From Lewinellaceae bacterium (GTDB lineage Bacteria; Bacteroidota; Bacteroidia; Chitinophagales; Saprospiraceae), in assembly GCA_020636005.1 (NCBI GenBank), contig JACJYR010000003.1:434001-498000 (forward strand): a DNA stretch of 64,000 nt, read 5' to 3'. Below are positions 59,017 through 64,000 of the stretch, piece after piece. Both the position numbers and the translations under genes were made by a program. The first letter of the stretch is position 1. Each line of letters starts with the position of its first letter. The notes below the pieces were generated by a model, which saw only the letters and a list, made by a program, of their open reading frames with translations, ran no database searches and had not been told where the DNA came from.

Positions 59017-60822
59017 ATGAAATACCTTCTCCCTATTTCTTTGCTGTTACTGAGCATTTGCCACACTGCGGCAGCACAGACAGAAACCATCCTGCTAAGC
59101 CCGGACTCCTTCGACCACAGAGAATATGCTGTAAACCTTGCGGGCCGGGCCATCATCTGGCAAAGCCGGCTTGGCGATGAGACCATTCCGGACAGCGCCG
59201 AAACCTACACCAGCGGAGGGCTGTTGGAGTTCGTTCCCGGAAGGTGCTGGAACTTCCATTTTTCCATCAAAAACACCTCTGCCACCGATACCCTGCGGGC
59301 CTATCTGGTCAGTGAAAACGGCAACCTGATTCAGGTGAAATACCTGGATAGTGCAGGGGGAAAGACCTTCCGTACGGGCCGCCACCTGAACCTTATTGAA
59401 CGGGCCTTGCCCGGCTATGCCTGGGCCTTGCCACTTTTCCTGCCCCCGCTCGACAGCACCGGGGTATTGTTTTCCCTTCACCATGGGATGGATGCTTTGA
59501 CCTACCACGTGGAGCCGCATATCGGGTCTGCAAGTTTTTTGGAAAAAACACATGCGGAGCGCTCTGAAAAGCAGCGGCCCGAATTTGTGTTCATGGTCTG
59601 CCTGTTCTCCCTGCTCGGCATGATGGGGGCGCTGGCCTTTTCCCAGTACCTGTCCATCGGCGACCGGGCCTACCTTTTTTATGCGCTGTACGCCTGCACG
59701 GTGGGCATTTACTACCTGCGCAATTTCGGGACTTTTGAAAACGGCCCCGACCTGCCCCGCCTCGTGGCCAGTTACCACTCCCTTACGGAGTCGTTTTTCA
59801 ACCTGCTGTGCATTTTGTTCTACGTCCTGTTCATCTACCATTTTTTGCGAAAGGAAATCACGGGAAGCAAGGTCGAGCCCTGGTTCCGGCACGGCTCAAA
59901 GGTGCTGGCCGGCCTGGTCTTGCTGAGCCTTGCCCTGTGGCCCGTCATGAGTGTGGCCAACCATGCTTTCCTGTTCTGGCTGGTACGGGTGCCGGCTATG
60001 TTCTTCTCCTTTGGCATCATCCTGTGGATAGTTGCCCTGCGGAAATCGGTGCTGTCCCGGTTCATCCTCACCGGCACTGCGCTGATGCTGGTGCCCATCC
60101 TGTTCACCACGGTCTCCAATTTTTCCCCCAAGGAAAAAGTGGTTTTCATGGGCGGCATGTTGGAAAAATATGCGGCCCTGCCCTTCCCCAACTACACGGC
60201 CCGCACGGGCATCCTGCTGGAAATGCTGGTCTTCTTAATCGGCCTTAACTATAAAACCTGGCTGGAACGCAAAGAAGCCGAAAAAACCAGCGACGAAAAG
60301 CGCCAACTGGAAGAACAGCGAAAAAAGCTGGTGGCCAGCATGGCCGAACAAAGAAAACTGCGCCACGAAGAACACAACCAATGGGCCAACCTCCTGCTCC
60401 ATGCCGAACTGGAAAAACAGGCCCTGCTCGAAAAACTGAATGGCAGCAACGGAAGCAGCGACAACGGCCGCGCTGCCGGGATAGGCCACCCTTTTTTGCA
60501 GCAGTTGGAAAATGTGCTGGAAACCCATTTCGCTGATTCCCGCTTCGGTACCGAAGCATTCGCTGCTGCCATGAACAGAAGCCGGGCAACCCTCTTCCGC
60601 CAGCTTCGGGAACTGGGCGCCAACGCCCCTTCTGAACTCCTTCGGGATTTCCGCCTGCAAAAAGCGGCCACCCTGCTCCAATCACATCCCGACCTGGGTG
60701 TTTCACAGATAGCCGAAGCCTGCGGCTTCGAGGACAGCAGTCATTTCATCAAGCTGTTTTCAAAAAAATACGGCAAAACTCCGCTCCAGTGGCGCAAAAA
60801 CGGCGGCCCCCAGGCGCTTTGA
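59017..60822 (+). CDS. 7TMR-DISM membrane receptor fused to AraC-type DNA-binding domain
   Basis: 601 residues. Signal peptide (LLPISLLLLSICHTAAAQ), periplasmic DISM-type beta domain (about 25-170; FHFSIKNTSATDTLRAYLVSE), seven membrane segments (about 190-410; VFMVCLFSLLGMMGALAFS, LCILFYVLFIYHFL), a cytoplasmic coiled coil rich in Glu/Lys/Arg (about 412-455), and a C-terminal AraC-type double HTH (about 490-598; FGTEAFAAAMNRSRATLFRQL, GVSQIAEACGFEDSSHFIKLFSKKYGKTPLQWR). It senses an outside signal and binds DNA while in the membrane, a one-component design. Probable targets are the neighbouring secreted protein genes (inference from position only). Confidence 0.9.
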   Translation: MKYLLPISLLLLSICHTAAAQTETILLSPDSFDHREYAVNLAGRAIIWQSRLGDETIPDSAETYTSGGLLEFVPGRCWNFHFSIKNTSATDTLRAYLVSENGNLIQVKYLDSAGGKTFRTGRHLNLIERALPGYAWALPLFLPPLDSTGVLFSLHHGMDALTYHVEPHIGSASFLEKTHAERSEKQRPEFVFMVCLFSLLGMMGALAFSQYLSIGDRAYLFYALYACTVGIYYLRNFGTFENGPDLPRLVASYHSLTESFFNLLCILFYVLFIYHFLRKEITGSKVEPWFRHGSKVLAGLVLLSLALWPVMSVANHAFLFWLVRVPAMFFSFGIILWIVALRKSVLSRFILTGTALMLVPILFTTVSNFSPKEKVVFMGGMLEKYAALPFPNYTARTGILLEMLVFLIGLNYKTWLERKEAEKTSDEKRQLEEQRKKLVASMAEQRKLRHEEHNQWANLLLHAELEKQALLEKLNGSNGSSDNGRAAGIGHPFLQQLENVLETHFADSRFGTEAFAAAMNRSRATLFRQLRELGANAPSELLRDFRLQKAATLLQSHPDLGVSQIAEACGFEDSSHFIKLFSKKYGKTPLQWRKNGGPQAL

Positions 60823-61177
60823 AACCAAATTCCTATTTTTTGAAACGGATTTTCCACCTCGGCGTAGGGGGGTGAAACTACGTTTGCATTTATGCTGATA
60901 AGGCCTCGCCGGACTTTGGTGGTGCAGAACTGACCAAACTGGCTTTCTTCGAAAAACAGTTTTACGAAAAGAGAAAGGAAGATGGAAGTGCGATAGGAGC
61001 TGGCTGCTAATGTTTGGTGCCTTTTTGCCGAAATGCCTTTGGGCCTCTGCTCTTTTTTCAGGTCTTATCAGAAAGCTGATTATCCATACATCACGTTACT
61101 TTTTCAACATGGATACAACCTATGACTACTGCGTGCAGTGGCCACATTAACCATCATTTTTCAAAATAACCAACACC
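60823..61177. other. Gene-free stretch with a short start-less frame
   Basis: 355 bases. An open frame at 60876-61010 (ADKASPDFGGAELTKLAFFEKQFYE...) has protein-like composition but no start codon; it may be a remnant. Nothing else is recognised. The promoter of the beta-helix gene should lie near 61100-61170. Confidence 0.4.
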
Positions 61178-62302
61178 ATGAAAAAACTTCTAACCTCCAC
61201 TTTTGCAATTGTGCTGTTTGTCCTGCTGGGTTGTCAAAAAGAAAACCCTCAGCCCGAACAAATAACCACCACCGAAGGCCCCTACATGGCCCCGCTGGTG
61301 ATAACCGGTGAAATCACCTCCCGCAGTGGCTGCGACTGGACGGAAATCCCCGCCGGCTCGGTGGATGCCCTCGCTGCGGCCATCGCCAGTGCCTGCGACA
61401 ACGGGGTGATTTATCTGAGGGCGGGCATGCACACCGAAAACGCCGTCCTGACGATTACCAAACCCGTGAAAATCATCGGTGAAACGGGCGCCGTCCTGCG
61501 CATCCATTCCGAACTGACGCCGCCCGACCCAACGACCGGCGCTTTTCCTGTAAACCCGGCGCTGCACGTATTGAACGCCCCCGGATTCCTGCTCCAGGAC
61601 ATCGAACTCCAGCCCTCCGGCGCTGACGGAGGTGGGGCACTGTTGCTGGAAAACTCGCACCAGTCCGGCGTGATGCGCTGCAAGTTCACGAACTTCCAGT
61701 ACAGTATTGCGGTGCAAAAGTCCGACCGGACGACCATCATGTTCAATACCGTTGTTTCAAACGGCGCTTGGCAGGCTGGTGGTCCGAATGCATACGGTAT
61801 TACCATCATCAACGGAAAGAGCGCCTATGTCAGCGACAACGACGTCAGCAACGCCCTGTTCGGCATTTGGGCCTGCGACCGCTGGGGCACTGCCGAACGC
61901 AATAATACGCATGGAAACGCCGTCGGACTGATACTGTGCAACGTGCCGGCCGCCCTGCAATTTCCGGATGGCTTCATCGGCGGTTCAGAAACGCCTGGCA
62001 CCAGTTGGAAAGTTACCAACAACACCAGCACCGGCAACTTCGACAACGGCATCATGATCATTGACGGTGCCAGCAATAACCGTGTGTGGAACAACCAGGT
62101 GCATGGCAATGGCCTGTTCCCCTTGGCCGGCACCGCTGCTGATATTGAGTCCTTTGACGACTCCCACCTGTTCGGGTTCCTGACACCCAAGGCCCATGAT
62201 AATTACATTGACGCTACGAGCGACTCGGCCACGACCATCCGCAACTGCGGGGTGAACAACACTTTTGCGGGAGGTACGGCGATTGGGGGGAGTTGCAGGT
62301 GA
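61178..62302 (+). CDS. Lipoprotein with right-handed parallel beta-helix
   Basis: 374 residues. Lipoprotein signal (FAIVLFVLLGC). Residues about 70-370 are a parallel beta-helix of the NosD/PbH1 type: ITKPVKIIGETGAVLRIH, FLLQDIELQPSGADGGGALLLENS, SVSDNDVSNALFGIWA-like coils and NNRVWNNQVHGNG. Such folds belong to polysaccharide lyases, pectinases or surface binding proteins; no catalytic set can be assigned. Ends GGTAIGGSCR with a C-terminal Cys that may pair with the Cys of IRNCGVNN. It lies between two regulators. Confidence 0.82.
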   Translation: MKKLLTSTFAIVLFVLLGCQKENPQPEQITTTEGPYMAPLVITGEITSRSGCDWTEIPAGSVDALAAAIASACDNGVIYLRAGMHTENAVLTITKPVKIIGETGAVLRIHSELTPPDPTTGAFPVNPALHVLNAPGFLLQDIELQPSGADGGGALLLENSHQSGVMRCKFTNFQYSIAVQKSDRTTIMFNTVVSNGAWQAGGPNAYGITIINGKSAYVSDNDVSNALFGIWACDRWGTAERNNTHGNAVGLILCNVPAALQFPDGFIGGSETPGTSWKVTNNTSTGNFDNGIMIIDGASNNRVWNNQVHGNGLFPLAGTAADIESFDDSHLFGFLTPKAHDNYIDATSDSATTIRNCGVNNTFAGGTAIGGSCR

Positions 62303-62490
62303 GTGAAGGACAGGTATGCAATGAGAGGTAGCTGGTACAGGATGGCCTGCTATCTCTAAAAGGCGCTGTAAATACCAAATGAAGATTCAGGCGGCAAATT
62401 CATTCTGCCGTCTGAATCTTGACCTTAAGCCAATGAATTCAACAACGCAAGACAACTTTCAAACAACCACTGACCCACAATCTGAAAGAA

Positions 62491-62829
62491 ATGGCTCCAC
62501 ACACAAACCTTATTGCTCTCTCCACGGCCGACAAATACGTCGTGGTATCAATTTCCGATATCATCTGTTGCACTGCCGAGGGTAGTTACGTCCGGCTCAC
62601 CCTTCGGGAAGAGGGCGACCTGGTGCTTTCCAAAGGACTATCCAAGCTGGAGTCTTTCCTCCCGGCAGACCTTTTCGTGCGGATACACAACAAAACCCTG
62701 GTGAACATCCTGCACGTCCGACAGGTGCTGAAAGGCGAGGGCGGCGCTGTCCTGCTGTCGAACGGGGCGAAAGTGAACCTCGCCGAGCGGCGGCGGAAGG
62801 TGCTGATGGAGAGGTTGCGGGTATTTTGA
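62491..62829 (+). CDS. Solitary LytTR DNA-binding protein
   Basis: 112 residues consisting almost entirely of one LytTR domain: SISDIICCTAEGSYVRLTLREEG, SKGLSKLESFLPADLFVRIHNKTLVNILHVRQVLKG and NLAERRRKVLMERLRVF. LytTR domains usually follow a receiver domain in two-component regulators; here there is none, so activity may be controlled by abundance or by a partner. The ATG at 62491 is the only in-frame start after a stop at 62434-62436. Confidence 0.85.
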   Translation: MAPHTNLIALSTADKYVVVSISDIICCTAEGSYVRLTLREEGDLVLSKGLSKLESFLPADLFVRIHNKTLVNILHVRQVLKGEGGAVLLSNGAKVNLAERRRKVLMERLRVF

Positions 62830-63013
62830 GGAGGGGCGGTTAGGGGACGGGAAGCGGCGACTATGTTGGATTTTCTGGCAGTTATAAAATAGTTCGTTTT
62901 AGGAGCAGATCCCGGATTATTTTTGGGGTTTCATTTCGGGGTCACTTCTTTTTGGTCTTACCAATTTATTTTCTGATTACCAGATAGCCGAATTAACACT
63001 AACATTTTTGGAT

Positions 63014-64000
63014 ATGAAGAACGAACACTTTGGTTCTGTTATGGGCCTGATTTGCCTATTTGCCATTATCATTTTGAGCTTGCCTTTTCAAGGGGGAGCA
63101 GCAAACAAGACTTGGACTGCAGGGTCAGGTAATTGGAGCGAGGCGGCCAAGTGGTCGCCTGTAGGTGTGCCGGATCCGACAGATACTGTAATTGTCACAG
63201 GTTCTGTTACATTAGACATAGCTCCTATTGTTGCCAAATTGACCTTGAACGGCTCCATCACAGGCACTAATGACATTACGGTTACAGGCGACATGACCCT
63301 TTCAGGTGGCACATTTCAGACCATTGGAAACCTAATCATTGGCGGTAATTTTCTTTTCAGCGGAGGCTTTTTGGGGAATAATGATTCTACAACAGGCGAT
63401 GTAACAGTGTCTGGGACAACTATCATGAATGGTGGTTGGATTAGACGGAAAAAATTGATTTTAAATGGCAATGCAGATTGGAACACAGGGCATATCGCCA
63501 TTGCAAATTCAGGTACATTGAGAATTGGGGCGCAGTCAAAATTTAGCATCAATGTTACAACGGACAGAATGATAAGTGGCTGGATAACCAATAATCCTGT
63601 AACTGACCCTTCCTTTCCGATAAGCGGTCAATTTGAATGTTTTGGGACGATTGAGAAAAGCGATGCTGCTTCAACCGTGACAGTATGGGTATCCAACCCA
63701 CCCACTATTGATACCCTGAAAGTCTTAGGGGGTAAACTTGCAATGCGAAGTAGTGCCTCCTCTCCAATTGTCTTTGGTAATGGGAAAGTAGAGATTGCAA
63801 ATAATGCCACCTTCGAGATGTTCATTGGCGAATACACTTTTGAAAATATAGCATTTTCAGGTTCAGGTACTTTATCAGTTGGCGTTTCAGGGTCAAGCGC
63901 CACTACAATAGCAAGGATGTTGCAAGGGACAACCCATGCAGATACCCTAAACCTGAAAGCGGTAAATGGAAATGTGTACGATAACATTGGAGTCAATTGG
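63014..64000 (+). CDS. Start of a large secreted surface protein (runs off the window)
   Basis: 329 codons are open from the ATG at 63014 to the window end. Signal peptide (FGSVMGLICLFAIIILSLPFQGGAAN), then TWTAGSGNWSEAAKWSPVGVPDPTDTVIVTG, the opening found in many large beta-helix or adhesin proteins of Bacteroidota. Repeated Gly/Thr/Asn-rich strand patterns follow (GDMTLSGGTFQTIGNLIIGGNFLFSGG). Base composition is clearly lower in G+C than the neighbouring genes, with AAT and ACA codons common, which may mean a foreign origin. The C-terminal sorting signal, if any, is outside the window. Confidence 0.75.
   Translation, partial: MKNEHFGSVMGLICLFAIIILSLPFQGGAANKTWTAGSGNWSEAAKWSPVGVPDPTDTVIVTGSVTLDIAPIVAKLTLNGSITGTNDITVTGDMTLSGGTFQTIGNLIIGGNFLFSGGFLGNNDSTTGDVTVSGTTIMNGGWIRRKKLILNGNADWNTGHIAIANSGTLRIGAQSKFSINVTTDRMISGWITNNPVTDPSFPISGQFECFGTIEKSDAASTVTVWVSNPPTIDTLKVLGGKLAMRSSASSPIVFGNGKVEIANNATFEMFIGEYTFENIAFSGSGTLSVGVSGSSATTIARMLQGTTHADTLNLKAVNGNVYDNIGVNW

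Noticed and set aside
59095..59892. Minus-strand open frame of 265 codons opposite the 7TMR-DISM/AraC gene
   Set aside because: It is antisense to a gene with signal peptide, seven membrane segments and an AraC domain, and has no start context or family features.
60876..61010. Short open frame considered as a gene
   Set aside because: It has no start codon after the preceding stop and no recognisable family; kept only as a possible remnant in the gap entry.

Overview
This 64 kb window looks like chromosomal DNA from a member of the Bacteroidota, most likely a Saprospiria-type environmental bacterium (inference; no rRNA is present to settle it). The clues are type IX secretion (T9SS) genes and cargo with T9SS C-terminal sorting domains, a PorP/SprF protein, many SusC-era style lipoproteins and outer membrane barrels, promoters of the Bacteroidetes form TTG-N17-20-TAnnTTTG, and weak or absent Shine-Dalgarno sequences.

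Layout. 1-4.1 kb: acyl-CoA metabolism (end of a biotin-dependent carboxylase beta subunit, a FadB/FadJ-like enzyme) with a small barrel protein between. 4.1-13.8 kb (minus strand): a T9SS/gliding-type surface operon consisting of a 2142-residue adhesin-like protein with calcium-binding and Ig-like repeats, a PorP/SprF barrel and an OmpA/PD40 protein. 14.2-32.4 kb: mostly housekeeping and envelope genes (UbiD-like decarboxylase, M23 peptidase, methyltransferase, LysM protein, RNase R, TPR protein, tRNA-Met, coiled-coil protein, DUF4836 lipoprotein, PurL, TlpA-like thioredoxin). 32.9-34.3 kb: a translationally coupled PIN-domain ribonuclease and a large uncharacterised partner. 34.4-40.8 kb (minus strand): a complete curli (type VIII secretion) locus in the order csgA-like, csgB-like, csgE (with a CsgH-like N-terminal domain), csgF, csgG (with a barrel-like C-terminal extension), then a propeller lipoprotein. 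A Crp/Fnr regulator is divergent from it and is followed by an LRR gene.

43-54.3 kb: sugar/aldehyde-type redox genes (GMC oxidoreductase, SMP-30-like lactonase, SDR dehydrogenase, VOC and YHS proteins, heme-binding-like protein). Two of these, the GMC oxidase and the SMP-30 gene, share an 18-bp palindromic promoter element at identical spacing, which suggests a regulon for oxidation of a sugar to a lactone followed by lactone hydrolysis. 47.2-48.5 kb is an ISL3-family insertion sequence. 54.7-58.8 kb: T9SS cargo genes, including one gene broken twice (an IS903-type element with a 9-bp target duplication, and a 23-bp tandem duplication that shifts the frame). 59-64 kb: a 7TMR-DISM/AraC membrane regulator, a parallel beta-helix lipoprotein, a solitary LytTR protein, and the start of a large secreted surface protein that runs off the window.

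Three families of short dispersed intergenic repeats (108 bp, three copies; about 102 bp MITE-like, two copies; about 80 bp, two copies) are present. Members of all three lie inside the curli locus, between csgE and csgF and between csgF and csgG. All identifications come from reading translated sequence by eye; no database search was run.
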